A DNA stretch of 64,000 bases from Cordylochernes scorpioides (taxonomy: Eukaryota > Arthropoda > Arachnida > Pseudoscorpiones > Chernetidae): assembly GCA_030710605.1 (NCBI GenBank), contig CP092886.1:47345794-47409793 (forward strand), written 5' to 3'. Positions 1-12,030 of this stretch are shown here, piece by piece (position 1 is the first letter of the stretch; every line of letters starts with the position of its first letter). A program made the translations under genes and the position numbers. The notes under the pieces are model-generated. The model was not told where the DNA came from and ran no database searches. It saw only the letters and a list, made by a program, of their open reading frames with translations.

Positions 1-45
1 ATTTTTACTTAAACTTTTGTTATACTCGTTATCACTACCGTGACA
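1..45 (+). repeat. 5' LTR, last 45 bp
   Basis: Matches the final 45 bases of the 3' LTR (4982-5026). The sequence just after it (ACTGGTGGAGAAGCTGG) sits where the primer-binding site should be, but I could not match it confidently to a tRNA. Confidence 0.85.
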
Positions 46-136
46 ACTGGTGGAGAAGCTGGAATATTCCCTTGCCGCCCAAGCCGTTAGAAGAAGCCGA
101 AGACTACAAGGACTAGAACCTCAAGAAAACATCGCT

Positions 137-1200
137 ATGATCAAGCAAGAGACACAGAAAAAAATGGGTGAGTACCATTTTCAACCTTTTAGAAACCCTT
201 CTATTTTTACTGGAGAACGCAACCAGAATCCAGAAAAATGGCTGAAAGAATTCTATCGTGTCGCTCGCTACAACTGCTGGGATGATTCAATGTGCCTCGC
301 AAATGTTTATTTTTTCCTCCAAGGAACAGCGCACAGATGGTACGAAAATGTTGAAGAGAAAATTAATTCATGGGATATTTTTGTGAAAATGTTTTCTCAG
401 AATTTCGGACATCATGTCACCCAAAAAGATCAACTCGCAGAGAACCTCAAAACTCGAGCTCAGGGGAAGGAGGGAGACCAGTGATTCTTACATTCAAGAT
501 GTTCTCCATCTGTGCAGAGAAGTGAATCCGGCTATGATGGAAAATGAAATAGTTGCACACTTGACGAAAGGAATATCGGAGGAGATATATCAGTCAATCA
601 TCATTTTAGACATTGCAAGTATCGATGAGTTCATCAAATGGTGCCGAAAAATCGAGGCTTCAAATAAAAAACGTGTAAATAAACGTGTAGTATTCGACAG
701 ACTACCGAATGTTGCCGCCATCGATTCAGCAGACTCTGAATCAATGGAAGACTTAATCCGACGCATCGTGCGTGAAGAAGTTCATCGCGCACTAAATCCC
801 GAGTCAACTACCCCTGAACCATCTTCTCTGAAAGAAATTATCCGAGAAGAGATTGAAAAAAACGTAGCTTCAATTTCGAAGCCTATTCAAAGGCCTCCGC
901 CACGACAGTCGTACCCCAACCAAACACGTACATTCAGCCAGGTTCCACGACGTCAGTACCCTACCCAAACACCCATATATAACCAGACGCCACCCAACGA
1001 AGAACGGATGAATGGAGGACGCATGACAACATCCCAATATGTTTTAATTGCGGCCGCCCAGGCCATGTTAAGCGATATTGTAGAGAAAGACGACAATGGA
1101 TGCAGAGACCCGAAGGACACGCACCAAGCACCCAAGAACCTCAAATTGGTAACCACCAAGCCATAAGAAGCCAAATCTACCGCAGACAATCGCCGTATCC
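137..1200 (+). pseudogene. gag: Ty3/gypsy gag, frameshifted
   Basis: Encodes the nucleocapsid precursor. The capsid-like retrotransposon Gag domain is seen around 170-470 (motifs FTGERNQNPEKWLKEF and GTAHRWYENV). The frame changes near 450 and continues to about 1040. The nucleic-acid binding knuckle CX2CX4HX4C lies at 1040-1081 in yet another frame, that of the Arg/Pro/Ser-rich stretch to 1357. Thus at least two frameshifts separate capsid, linker and knuckle. Upstream of Met137 the frame is open back to base 50, so the true start is uncertain. Identification as gag is secure from motif order and position; expression is unlikely. Confidence 0.8.
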
Positions 1201-1329
1201 AAACAGAGGAAGATCCCCAAGACGCCAGTCCATTTCCCCAGGCCGCCATACAAGCCAATCCCCACGCCGCTACAATCTAAAAAAAACTAAGCGTCGCGTC
1301 TTCTTTCGAGGGGGAAGCCGCGGGTGTGA

Positions 1330-1690
1330 AAAACCCTCCATCGTTGACAGCTGCTAAATTACAACAAAATTATGTCGAAATCATCATTGAACATTGCATT
1401 TTCTGCTCTGGTCGATTCAGGTTCCTCTTTTCAGTTATCTCTGATGGATTAAGACGACAATTAAAAAAGACCATGTTCAAGGATAGCGGAATGACTCTGA
1501 AAGTTGCTGATGGCAAGAATGTTACATCGATCGGCCGATGCACAATCAGCTTGAGCATCAATGGATTGGAACAGCCGCTTGAGTTTTATCGTCCTCCCTA
1601 ATAGTAACCCAAGTATTATCCTCGGATGGGATTTCCTAGAGGCATCAAATGCCGTGATTGATTGTGGGACGCGCCGAAATCAGATTGGAA
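1330..1690 (+). pseudogene. pol: Ty3/gypsy aspartic protease, frameshifted
   Basis: Retropepsin that would cleave Gag-Pol. The active-site motif VDSGSS is encoded at 1411-1428. Immediately after it the frame shifts to one encoding FSVISDGLRRQL, and it shifts again near 1565 to reach the flap-distal motif [18 protein letters not shown] (about 1615-1670). The domain is complete in content but spread over three frames, which is decay rather than programmed frameshifting. It lies between the Gag knuckle and RT as expected for this family. Confidence 0.8.
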
Positions 1691-1749
1691 GAGGCCAAAG
1701 ATGTACTAAATTCACCTGCTTCCATGGGGAAGGTTGTGGCTAGCAGAAG

Positions 1750-3040
1750 CGTCGTAATCCCAGCCGAATCTACCAAACTAATAAATGTTATGAGCGAAGA
1801 GCTTAATGGGCAAAATCAGGTACTTTTTGAACCTTCGAAAAAGGTATTGATAGGAAAAGGGTTAACACTTCCCTGTGCATTATTCAGGCTTTCCCATAAT
1901 AAAGGAAAACTTTGGATCGTAAATTCTAGCACCACAGCTCAAATAGTCCCTAAGGGAATGTGCCTAGGAAAAATTCAAAGGGTTGAAGAAAATAACTTGA
2001 CGGCTATTTCAGAATGTTCTGAATTTAATAAGGAGGTGAAAAATGCGAATCATGCCAGTCATGCTGATAAGAGTGACTTTAAATTTTTACAAAATTTAAT
2101 TAGTGATGATTTATCAGAAGAGCAGCAGTCTCAAATCTTATCAATTTTAAAACGATATGAAAAAATATTTGATAAAAATAATGAACCTGTAAAGCAAACT
2201 ACAGTAACCAAACATAAAATTGAAACTGGAAACCATCAGCCTATTAAGCATAGACCATATCGAGTCTCCCCTACAGAACGCCAAGCAATCCAATCGGAAG
2301 TGGACAAAATGCTAGACGGGATTATACGTCACTCAGAAAGTCCATGGTCATCGCCGGTTATTTTAGTGAAGAAGAAGGATGGTAACTGGCGTTTCTGTGT
2401 GGATTACAGACGACTAAACAAAGTTACTAAAAAAGACGTTTACCCACTACCCCGAATCGATGATACACTTGACTCCCTGAAAGGAGCCAAATTTTATTCA
2501 TCAATGGACCTTCGTTCAGGATATTGGCAAATAGAAGTCGACGAAGCAGATAGAGAAAAAACTGCCTTTATTACCCCTGACGGACTCTACGAATTCCTAG
2601 TTATGCCCTTTGGCCTGTGCAATGCCCCTGCAACATTCGAGCGATGATGGACAAGATATTGAAAGGCCTGAAATGGACGATGGCCCTCTTATTTAGACGA
2701 CATCGTGGTGTATTCCAAATCGTTCAACGAACATTTACACCGGCTTGAAATCATACTACAATGTCTCGACAAAGCCGAGCTACGCCTCAACCCAAAAAAG
2801 TGCCTTTTCGGAACCAAAAGAATAAGAGTGTTTGGACACCTCGTCGATAGTAAAGGTATTTATCCCGATCCAGAAAAGATTGAAGCTATCGCCAAGTTTC
2901 CTACCCCAAAATCTATAACAGATGTGAGAAGCTTCATTGGCCTATGTTCCTATTATCGTAGATTTATCGAAAATTTGCTGAGAAAGCTGCTCCTTTACAC
3001 GAAGTCCTCAAAAAAGATAATAATTCACGTGGAACTATGA
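1750..3040 (+). pseudogene. pol: Ty3/gypsy reverse transcriptase, frameshifted
   Basis: RT copies element RNA into DNA. The longest open piece, 1658-2647, covers protease-RT linker and the fingers and palm: [34 protein letters not shown] (first catalytic Asp) and [13 protein letters not shown] one-base shift at about 2643 is followed by a second before the catalytic YLDD at 2690-2701. The thumb and connection (FGHLVDSKGI, SFIGLCSYYRRFI) continue to 3040. All RT motifs are recognisable, so loss of function comes from frameshifts rather than missing domains. Confidence 0.9.
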
Positions 3041-3645
3041 CCAACAGGATGCTTTTGATGCCTTGAAAAAAGCATTGATGTCTGAACCTGTTCTTGCCTA
3101 TTTCGAAGAACAACTGCCAACCAAGCTTCATACTGACGCCAGCGGTTATGGAATGGAGCTGTCCTCGTACAGATCAACGATGGGAAAGAGCGACCAGTTG
3201 GTTATGCTTCAAGAACTTTATCTAAGGCGGAGAAGAATTACTCAACAACGGAAAGAGAATGCTTGGCCGCAATATGGGCCATCAACAAATTTCGACCGTA
3301 CCTTTTGGTCGTGAGTTTGTCATCGTCACTGACCACCACGCTCTTTGCTGGTTATCTAACCTGAAGGACCCGACAGGAAGACTAGCAAGATGGGCTTTAA
3401 AACTCCAAGAATACAATGTAACAGTTGTTTATAAAAGTGGACGCAAACACCAAGATGCCGACTGTCTTTCTCGAAATCCTCTCCAACTTGAATCGGAAGA
3501 AGCATACAATGATGAGGATGATGATATACCCTCAATAACTGCTCTAACGTGCTTCGAAGCTGAACAAAGAAAAGACCCTAAAATTAATAAATTGATAGAT
3601 GAAACAGAATATTTGGTGCCGAATCAAAAGGATATGAAATGTTAA
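3020..3645 (+). pseudogene. pol: Ty3/gypsy RNase H, frameshifted
   Basis: Removes RNA from the RNA-DNA hybrid. The start of the domain ([10 protein letters not shown], catalytic Asp) lies at about 3122-3155. Frames change near 3160 and again near 3300, after which [15 protein letters not shown] and HQDADCLSRNPL are read in one open stretch from 3259 to 3645. The catalytic Asp in TDHHAL and the final Asp in DADCLSR remain. It follows directly on RT, as usual in this family. Confidence 0.85.
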
Positions 3646-4806
3646 AAGGAACCTTATACAAAAAGAATTTCGACCCCCTGGGAAACCAACACCTTTAGTT
3701 ATTCCCAAGCACTACGCTTAGAACTACTGAAAAGTTTACACGATGCTCCCACAGCAGGTCATCTTGGATTTTCGAAGACATATGAGAGAGTTAAAAACAA
3801 ATATTTCTGGCCAGGACTTCTCCGGGACATACGGAAGTATGTCGCTCATTGTAAGGAGTGCCAAAGAAAGAAACAATCAACTCAAAGCACCCGGACTACT
3901 TAAGGCCATACCTCCTGCATCCTCCCTTTTCAGAGAGTTGGAATGGACCTCCTTGGAAGATTCCCAAGTCTGATACTGGTAATAAATGGATCATAGTCTG
4001 TACCGACTATCTTACTCGATTTGCCGTTACTAAAAGCCTTACCCCACAGGGGAAGCAAAAGAAGCAGCCAAGTTCTTAATGGAAGATGTTGTTCTCAAGC
4101 ATGGAGCCCCCAGAGAAATCATCACGGACCGAGGACGAGTACTTCCATCCAAATTGATTGCGGACTCACCAATCAATGCTCGTCGATACATCGGTTCACT
4201 ACAGCGTATCATCCCCAGACGAATGGACTGACGGAGAGGTTAAACAAAACCTTAGCCAACATGATTGCTATGTATGTAAGTGTTGAACAGAAGGACTCGG
4301 GACGTAATCCTGCCCTACGTCCACGTTCGCCTACAACACGGCAAAACAAGATACAACAGGTTTTACCCCTTTTAAACTGATTCATGGACGCGAAGCCGAA
4401 ACAACTGTAGACACTCTTTTCCCAAATCCGCATGAAGATCTCCAAGAGGATTACAGTCAGAAGATTGCCTCGCGAGTCGAAGAGACTAGGCAGCTAGCAA
4501 GATTAGAAACCTTGAAAGCCCAAGAGAAGGACAAGGCCAGATATGACTCAAAGCACGAGGCAATGGATTACCAACGTTGGTGACCTGGTATGGATTTCAT
4601 CCCGATAAGAAAGGTGGGACTCTCAGAAAAACTGATGAAAAGGTACTTCGGGCCATACAGGGTTACTCGGAAACTCTCTGACGTGACCCTTCGAAGTTGA
4701 ACCTGTGGACCAACCAACCAGAAGACGCCAAACAAGAGACCTTGTCCATGTACTGAGAATGAAACCCTACCATGACCCTGAGGACCAAGCTGATCTGTTC
4801 AAGTGA
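3646..4806 (+). pseudogene. pol: Ty3/gypsy integrase, frameshifted
   Basis: Joins element DNA to the host genome. The HHCC zinc module lies at about 3736-3870 (GHLGFSKTYERV, then CKECQRKK). The catalytic core is spread over frames: a segment around the VCTDYLTRF motif at 3998-4030, the second Asp around 4125 (IITDRGR), and the Glu helix in AYHPQTNGLTERLNKTL at about 4205-4260. C-terminal sequence reading GDLVWISSR and RYFGPYRV continues to the stop at 4804-4806. I see no chromodomain. Several one-base frameshifts break it. Confidence 0.85.
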
Positions 4807-4833
4807 TAATTACAGCGGGACGCTGTTCATCTA

Positions 4834-4842
4834 GGAGGGGGG
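4834..4842 (+). other. Polypurine tract of first Ty3/gypsy element
   Basis: GGAGGGGGG immediately upstream of the 3' LTR, in the position where plus-strand DNA synthesis is primed in LTR elements. Confidence 0.6.
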
Positions 4843-5026
4843 CAATATCACTGAATAATTATTTTAAATATTCTGTGGTATATCATCATTAATATTTGCA
4901 AGGTCATCACCCCTTACCATTCTTGTATATTATTACTTGTAAATAAATTCTTAGCAATAGTTTGCATTTTATAAATAAATTATTTTTACTTAAACTTTTG
5001 TTATACTCGTTATCACTACCGTGACA
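4843..5026 (+). repeat. 3' LTR of first Ty3/gypsy element
   Basis: Begins right after the polypurine tract and ends in GTGACA at 5026, where duplicated segment A starts. The 5' boundary is approximate because the other LTR is cut off. It contains AATAAA-like signals near 4944-4975, suitable for polyadenylation. At about 184 bp it is short for an LTR. Confidence 0.7.
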
Positions 5027-5486
5027 ATATATTAACTGTATATTAAGAAAAATAATTATATACATGCATTATATTCTGATATATAATAATATATCGTTAA
5101 TTAATTGAAACATCAACTTTTCTTTCAGATATAAAAGCAGCTCACCAGAAAGTTTTCAATTTTTCTCTTCATTTTTCTAATGTATTCTTGTGATGCTTTT
5201 CTGAAACAAAAAATACCAGTTAATAAATAATGTGGAGATTGAGTAGTAAAATAGCATAGAGAGAAATAAGCAAAGTGGGCGGATATATGTTAGAAGTTTG
5301 AATGATGGATAAGGAATCAATATAATCTCATCTTCTCAATATGTGCATTGTAGACCAATTCTAAATATATATTTTCTATTATAACGATTTCACTAAAATA
5401 AAAAAGTAATTACTGATTTTCAGGAATCAATTCATGGTTAAACTATAGTAAGACGAGATATATACATGTGGTAGCAGTTCAGCCTA

Positions 5487-6700
5487 TCCGCGAAGTCAAT
5501 TGATTGTACTACCATAGCGCCATCTTGTCTCTCTCATCACACTGCATTCTATTGAATGTCTATATGTCTTGATGAATGAAATGTCTAAATGTCTTGAAAA
5601 TCTATATACTTATTGATAGTGTTACACAATTTTAAAACAATTTGAATATAGCTATATGTTTCAATGTTTTATGAAGAGTTTAATTTGTAAACAAAAAAAA
5701 GGTAATTGGTAAATAAAGATGGCGGAGGAGAATTAAAACGATACAGCTCCCATGATTAAAACATTACAATTTCCATGTCATATATTTTTAATGGAAAATG
5801 AATATGTTTTCTCAAGGAAGAAAATTGACTTATCAGAAATTCAGAGTTATTAATACATTTTTTTTATTTTTTCATTTCGAAATCAAACTATTATTTGGGT
5901 TATTTTTTTTTTATTAATAACATCATTAAGTAGTTGTTTATTAAAGAAAATAAATGAAAATTGAAGTGCGGAGAAGAGAGAATGCGAACACCCACCTATT
6001 GCAGCACTATTGATCCTTGCCGCTTCGCGGAGTTAATCGATTGCTTTAGAGTAGTTACCTTTAGCACCTCCTACCACCTGTCCGCAGTGAACTCAATCGC
6101 CATATATTTATATGAATCTATATTAAATAAATCACCCTTATTATTTTATCTTTGCTGTACTTTCCAGAGAAAACGAGAAAAATTAGTATAAAATGTAAAA
6201 TATATGGAAAAAATATAGAGAACTAGAAATGAAGATGTCGGGAGTTTGAGATGAATTGATACAGCATTCTTCATTCAAATATCTTCATCAGCGCAGTAAA
6301 TATAGGAGGATATATGACTGAATTCTCATTAAATGAGTTTTTTTTCAAATATTGGTTCTTTAGAGAATTAATTAGACTTTTATTTTAAACATTTGGCATC
6401 GGATCAAGCTTTAACAAACGAATTTTAACGAGAATATATTGAATGAAATTTATTATAGGTATATAGGCCTTTTAAATAAAGATCTAACTGTGGAATGTGC
6501 TCTTAATCTATATTTAAAAATAATATGTATATTGTCACAATTCCCTAACTCCATTATTGTTAGGCTTTTGAAGAAAAAATGTTCTAAAAGACAAATATTA
6601 TTATATATAGATATATTTATATATATATTACTAATGAAAAAGACTTACCTTGCGCCTTACAAGTATGGCTTCCAGCTGCTCCGCGGAGTCAATCGATAGC
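5487..6700 (-). other. Three GC-richer blocks sharing CTCCGCGGAGTCAATCGAT
   Basis: Blocks at 5487-5508, 6023-6044 and 6679-6700 share a core close to CTCCGCGGAGTCAATCGAT, about 520-660 bp apart. Each has a GCGCC/GGGCGC-like word 20-40 bp away. Read on the minus strand, two of them run into good splice-donor words (CAAG/GTAAGT at about 6654 and a GTGGGT at about 5994). I could not build a phase-consistent exon chain, so coding status is open. Copy B has four such blocks. Confidence 0.5.
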
Positions 6701-7097
6701 CCTAGCTCACCAGTCAAGCGCCCTCTAACCCAGTCATATATCATGCTGATATTAATTTATAAATTGGAAGTAAATAGACTTTTATTGTTGTGTATTAGAA
6801 TAGCAATAATTAATACAAGTTGATATTGTAAAAAAAACTAAGAGCTACTTAGATGTATTTTGAAGAAGATAAAGATGGCGGAGGTAGAGATGGATGATAA
6901 GCTCCATCACTCACACAACTGAACCTGTTTATTGGAATAAAAGTTTGAAGCTACCAACAATAATTCCCATAATTTTTTACAACATTCAAATGCCTATATT
7001 ACCCAACTCATTTTTTATTTTTTAAATATATGTTAAAAATAAGTAGGCAAATGAGTTACAATAATTTAAAAAAACATTTTATACAAATACAGTAATT

Positions 7098-7246
7098 CGA
7101 AAATTATTATAGATGCGTATGATTTAAATAAAAAAAATTAACACTGCCCTTACTACAATTGAAAATTTAATTATTCCATTTCAGTAAGGGCAGTAGAATT
7201 TTTTTATTTTTAAAAGAATCATACACGTCTATAATAGTTTCGAAAT
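7098..7246. repeat. Fold-back (inverted repeat) element, copy 1
   Basis: Inverted arms run from CGAAA at 7098 through CTATTATAGACGCGTATGATT-like sequence and an ACTGCCCTTACT word, then mirror back to TTTCG at 7246. The same palindrome occurs at 28790-28910 and 51576-51735, with a related one at 48467-48980. There is no coding capacity; it is a MITE or fold-back type repeat. Confidence 0.75.
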
Positions 7247-7437
7247 TTCATAACAGATGGCGCGTTAATGCATTAAATACAGAGATATTTTCACACAATA
7301 TATTTTTTAATATGAAATATTTTAATTAAATTTAAACTATTATTTTCCTAAATATATATATTGATGGTTATTGCAAATGTATATATTTTCAATTACCCTC
7401 TTTAAAAACATCAAATAAATTATGATATAATAATGGT

Positions 7438-7560
7438 AGATGTAAAATACTTACTTGAAGGATCAGGCTGTAGGCAGGTCTTCTCCAATGGCGTGGATCG
7501 TCTGGACTAGCATAGTATGGGCCGCAGTCTGTTCTCATCATCATCATCATGTTCAATGAA
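7438..7560 (-). other. Exon-like block with donor site, uncertain
   Basis: On the minus strand an open stretch encodes TDCGPYYASPDDPRHWRRP and ends at CTTCAAG/GTAAGT (about 7453). The same block with the same donor is at 51910-52020 in copy B. It is GC-richer than its surroundings. I recognise no family and no partner exon in a compatible phase, so this is only a candidate exon. Confidence 0.25.
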
Positions 7561-8967
7561 TTATCTTTTGATCGACATATTACATATAAGCATAAAATTC
7601 GATTTGCAATTTTGGAAATTTTTACTGAATTATATTGTCATAAAAAATAATATTAATACAAATATTTTAACATTAAAAAATTTTAAGTAGAAAATTACGA
7701 AAATATATTTTTTCATATTCTCACAGAATATTTTATTTTTAAAAAATAATTCTTTAAAACTACAAAGTTAACTTTTTTCCCATTAGAAAAACCAATTCGA
7801 CAGATTCTTTTTTAATATATAAATTATTTAAATAATAATAAACTTACCGTAGGTTTCTTATGTAATTTATTATAGCTATTTTTATTTTAATATCCTTGTC
7901 CTTTGAGGAAAGTTTTTTTGAACTGAAGAACAGAACAATTTTATTTTCGTGCCGCGCGCCGATATTGTAAGTCTTTTTTTTTTATTGCAATTATATATAT
8001 TTAATTTGTAGAATAATATTTATATACGATTTTTTAAACTCCAAAATGCTTAAATTGTTTCACTTATTCATTCTTAACTGTATAACAATAGAATATAAGC
8101 CACACTGTGTAACTATAAAATAAGTCGTAAACAATTCATTGATCTATGAAAGGGTTATTAAATAACCGTGTGTATCTATTTAACTCGATTCCTTCTCTGA
8201 ATTATTGTGTCAGAATTATAAAAAAAAAAACATATTTGCGCTCCCAATATTTAATCATATTTGACCAAACAAATTTTGTTTTGAACCCCGTTTGTAAACA
8301 CACGATTAGAGATGAGCTTTTGGTTACTTCTGTTCGCTTCGTAAAGCAGAGTGTTAGCCTAATAATTATCATTTTTTAAACGCATATTCCTTTTTTTGGT
8401 GTGTGTAATTAAATTTATTAATACATTTTTTAAATATCTTATAAATAGTTAATGTTTGGAATGTGAAATAAACATTTTAATTGATTTTTACCTCAAGCTA
8501 CAGGCGAAAAAAGAAATAATTGACAGTTTATGAAAAGGTAAGAAGTAATATGTTTCAGCCAAATTATACAATTTACCACAGACTATCAATCAAAAAATGT
8601 TGTGCCAAAAAACGATTTATTTAATTAAACAATTGATATGGCTGTATATAATGTATTTCAAAATTTACTTGTGCTATTGCTCCAATTTTATATAAAAAAA
8701 TATTATTTTAATTTAATAAAGCTATCGCCTTATAAAATATTGACATAGGTGGCCAGTAATTTAGAGAAAATTACCACATTAATTCCATTAAAGATGAAAA
8801 TTATAAACTTTGAAGCCAGTTCACAGGTTTGTTTGACACTTTCAGAGACCAATTTTTAAGAAGATTTGCAGTGATAAACATTTATAAATGACATCTGAGT
8901 ATGTAATGAGTGACAATGTATGGTGCAAAGAAAAATTAATAAGACATCTCATCAGAAGTCAGGTACA

Positions 8968-9583
8968 ACTTGACATCCATCAAAAGGTTTACAAAACCTT
9001 GAGTGAGATACTCATTTATGTGGATGACTGGTGTCAACATGCCGCCGAGTATATCAATACGTTATGTTAGGTTAAATTATGTTAGTTTAGTTTGGGTTTA
9101 GGTTAGGTTGTTTAAAGAATGGAATTTCTTTTGTTTACTGCGAGTGAGCCTAATGAGGAATAATACATTTGCCGACATATTTACACGGTCTGCAAATATA
9201 TGAATATCTAACAACAAACTTGACATCCATCAAAAGGTTTACAAAAACATTGAGTATCCTTTAAGAAAAATAAAATAAGGTGTTGAGATACTCATATCTG
9301 TGGATAACTGGTAGCAACATGCTGCTGAGCATATCAATATGCTAGGTTAGGTTAAATTAGGTTAGTTTGGCCTAGGATAGGTTGTTTGAACAAAGGAATT
9401 GCATTTGTTTACTGTGAGTGGGCCTAATGCGGAATAATACAATTTTAATATCCTGCAGATATGAGTATCTCACTAAAAACTTGACAGCCATCTAAAGGTT
9501 TACAAAAACATTAACTATCCTTTAAAAAAAGGAGGAGAGATACTCATTTATGTGGATGAATGGTGGCAACATGCTACTGAGTA
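8968..9583 (+). repeat. ~255-bp satellite, three units, with TTAGG-like words
   Basis: Units start near 8968, 9218 and 9478 with ACTTGACATCCATCAAAAGG and include GAGATACTCAT, a (T)TAGGTTAGGTTAAATTAGG-like stretch, and GAGTGAGCCTAATG. The third unit is interrupted by the mariner element. The TTAGGT words resemble the arthropod telomere repeat but are only a few repeats long. Confidence 0.8.
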
Positions 9584-9729
9584 CAAGGGTCACTCCATAA
9601 GTTTTTGCAGCCACTTACAATATAACCTCGTTAATTCGACACACGCAAATTCGACACTCTACCTTAATTCGACCATATTCTGATGTCCCAATCTCTGGCC
9701 TATCAAATAACAAACCGTTAATTCGACAG

Positions 9730-9915
9730 TGTTGTATAGTTATTATTTAATTTATTAATTAAAATATCACTCACCAGATGAAATTATTTTATTACAAATT
9801 GTTTATTACACTTTATATTCATATTTTTACATCAACACGTTGTTTACATTATAAATCGTATTATTATTGTTTATGATGATGATGATATTCTATATTTTAA
9901 ACACAGAATACTACA
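9730..9915 (-). repeat. 3' LTR (left) of minus-strand Ty3/gypsy element
   Basis: 186 bp. Nearly identical to the pieces of the right LTR on either side of the Helitron insertion. On the minus strand it starts TGTAGTATTC and ends ACAACA. Confidence 0.92.
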
Positions 9916-9937
9916 TTCCCTCCTTCCTTCAGATGAA

Positions 9938-11600
9938 AGGAATCATGTCTTTATATCTTGATGATGGCTTGACGGCTCTTCCACTCCTGATGATCACGGG
10001 TTCCTTGGTAGTCGGCAAGGGTGGGAGAAACCTCTGGTGGCAACTGGTGAAGAGCCTCGGCATCAGTCTATCTGAAACAACTGGGTTAAATGTAGACCCT
10101 GTTCTACTTGAACTTGGTCGGTTTAAAGAAAGTGTCCTTGTCTTGGTTTGAGGAATTATCATCTGGAATTTGTACATCAGAAGAGTTGAGGTGTTCAATT
10201 CTTGTTGAATCTGAACTAAGATTTTTCCTGGCTCTCTTCTGGAATCAAGTCAGAAATGCCTTGATGGTCTCTTGAGTAGGAACATGGTTTCAAATGTTAG
10301 CATTTCTATGAATTATTTTCCCATTTTTAGTGTTGACTAATTAAAAGAATTTTATTGAAGTGTTTTCAAGAATGACATGATGTTCTGATCAGAAATTTGA
10401 ATCAAGTTTTCCATTATTTGGATTTGCCACATAAACTAAATTTCCAATTTCAAAAATTATGAGGACTAGCTTCCGAATTATATCATTATATGTTTTCATT
10501 TTTTCTTTGTAGACCATATTGAATTCTTTGATGTTGGATTCACTCTTCTTCTGCATCATTAACAAGTGAACTTAATTTAGTTTTGATTTCTCTTGAAAAT
10601 AATAGGAATGCTGGAGTCTTTCCTGTAGATCTGTTTTGGAGTAGTTCGGTAAGACATTAAAATTCTGGATAAATCTTCTTTCCAATCTTTCCCTTCTTCA
10701 GAACTTGAATTAAATTGTTTCTTTAGAAATCTATGGAATCTTTCTATCTTCCCATTACCTTTTGGGGTAATAGGGTGAGGCTTTGATGTGCCTGATTCCA
10801 CATTCTTTTAAAAATCTTTCCATTGATGTACTTACAAACTGTAAGCCATTATCTGTTACAACTTCATGTGGATAACCCATGTCTTGCAAAAATCTCCATT
10901 AATTTTCAATAATTGTCTTGCTGGAAATGTATTCTATTATCATTGCTTCAGGATATGAAGAATAGTAGTCGATCACTGTTAAAACATAATGATGGCCAAT
11001 TGGACCAACTATGTCAATTCCAAGTTTCATCCTAGGTTTTGATGGTAACGGAACTATTTGCAATGGTTGATCATTTATCAATGGTTGATTCCTTACAACA
11101 AATTGGACAGTTTCTTATCAAATTTTCAATGTCAAAGTCCATTGTTTATCCAAAAATATTTTTCTCTTAACAGTTGTTTGGTTCTTGTCATTCCTTGATG
11201 TGTTTCATGTGCAATTCTCAAGACTCTCTTTATTATTTTGAAGGTAGCAAAATTCTACTTCCTTTTAAGATAAGATTATCAAAAATTGAGAGTTCATCTT
11301 TAAACTTATAAAAACATTTGAATTCTTCATTCAAAGGATATAGCCAAACTCCCTTTTGAACCATATCTTTCAGTTTTTGAAACAAAGGATCTTGCTCTGT
11401 ACAAACTTTTATCTCTTTCAAAGACAGTGCTTGAAGCTCTTCAGAAGTGATGGATAAGACTTTATGAACATAGTCCTCCAGCCATTTTTCATCACTTGTG
11501 TTTAGAAAGAGGTTGTCTTGAAAATATATCTGCAATATTTTGCTTTCCTTGAATGAATTCAATTTCAAAGTCATATGGTTGTAATCTCCAACTCAATCTT
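9938..11600 (-). pseudogene. pol: Ty3/gypsy integrase and C-terminal tail, frameshifted
   Basis: Minus-strand pieces encode a region before the zinc module (11233-11574), core sequence with the first catalytic Asp (KLGIDIVGPIG and TVIDYYSSYPEA within 10899-11081), and the Glu region HPITPKGNGKIERFHRFLKK at 10577-10801. A tail ending in IRSGRAVKPSSRYKD at 9929-10198 is the usual C-terminus of this element type. There are frame changes between all pieces. Confidence 0.85.
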
Positions 11601-11930
11601 TGAATTCTTGGAGGCAAAACAGCTCCCATTTTTAGGATTCAGCATATAGATTAGAGGTTTGTGATCTGTTTTTAACACAAATTTCCTTCCCCAAATATAG
11701 GTGTTAAATGTTCAATTGCCCATACACATCCAATGTCTCTTTTTCTATTTGTGAATATCTTTTTTCAGTATCAGTTAAGGATCTGCTGGCATATGCAATG
11801 GGTCTTTTAATGCCATTTCGTTGTGTTTGTATTAATACTGCTCCAAGACCAATAGGGCTTGCATCTGTGATTAATTCAGTTGGTGAGTTCAAGTTGTAAT
11901 ATGCCAAGCATGGCCTCTTTTGTTAGTGAC
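11600..11930 (-). pseudogene. pol: Ty3/gypsy RNase H
   Basis: Encodes ELITDASPIGLGAVLIQTQ (first catalytic Asp) and IAYASRSLTDTEKRYSQIEKE (catalytic Glu), followed after a frameshift by WAIEHLTPIFG-type sequence. It is incomplete as a reading frame and lies between RT and integrase as expected. Confidence 0.85.
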
Positions 11931-12030
11931 TCTTTAAGATCCTGAAAATGCTTTATTTGTTTTCAAATCCCAATCCCACCTAACATTTTTTTTAGTCAAA
12001 TTATTTAGAGGTTCTGCCAATTTAGAAAAA

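Larger units (their letters stand above)
1..5026 (+). mobile_element. Ty3/gypsy LTR retrotransposon, decayed, 5' LTR cut by window edge
   Basis: The first 45 bases recur at 4982-5026, both ending in ACCGTGACA, so the window opens inside the 5' LTR and the 3' LTR ends at 5026. Between them, in order, lie Gag, zinc knuckle, aspartic protease, RT, RNase H and integrase, the Ty3/gypsy order, with no env-like frame before the 3' LTR. The coding region is interrupted by many frameshifts and all three forward frames are used in turn, so the copy cannot express a full polyprotein. It abuts the left edge of duplicated segment A. The left target-site flank lies outside the window, so no target duplication can be checked. 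Confidence 0.9.
5027..9583 (+). repeat. Segmental duplication copy A, left part
   Basis: Follows the segment at 49246-54062 in order and orientation, with many small indels. Shared landmarks include the bend around TATATACATGCATTATATT (5054 and 49277), the repeated GC-richer blocks, the fold-back at 7098-7246, and three satellite units. I see no coding gene with support in it. The homology continues after the nested insertions at 15994. Open frames here are short, AT-rich and not conserved in frame between the two copies. Confidence 0.85.

Noticed and set aside
5960..7560. A multi-exon host gene on the minus strand built from the repeated blocks
   Set aside because: Donor-like words exist, but phases do not join without stops, acceptors are weak, and copy B has stops or shifts in the same blocks.
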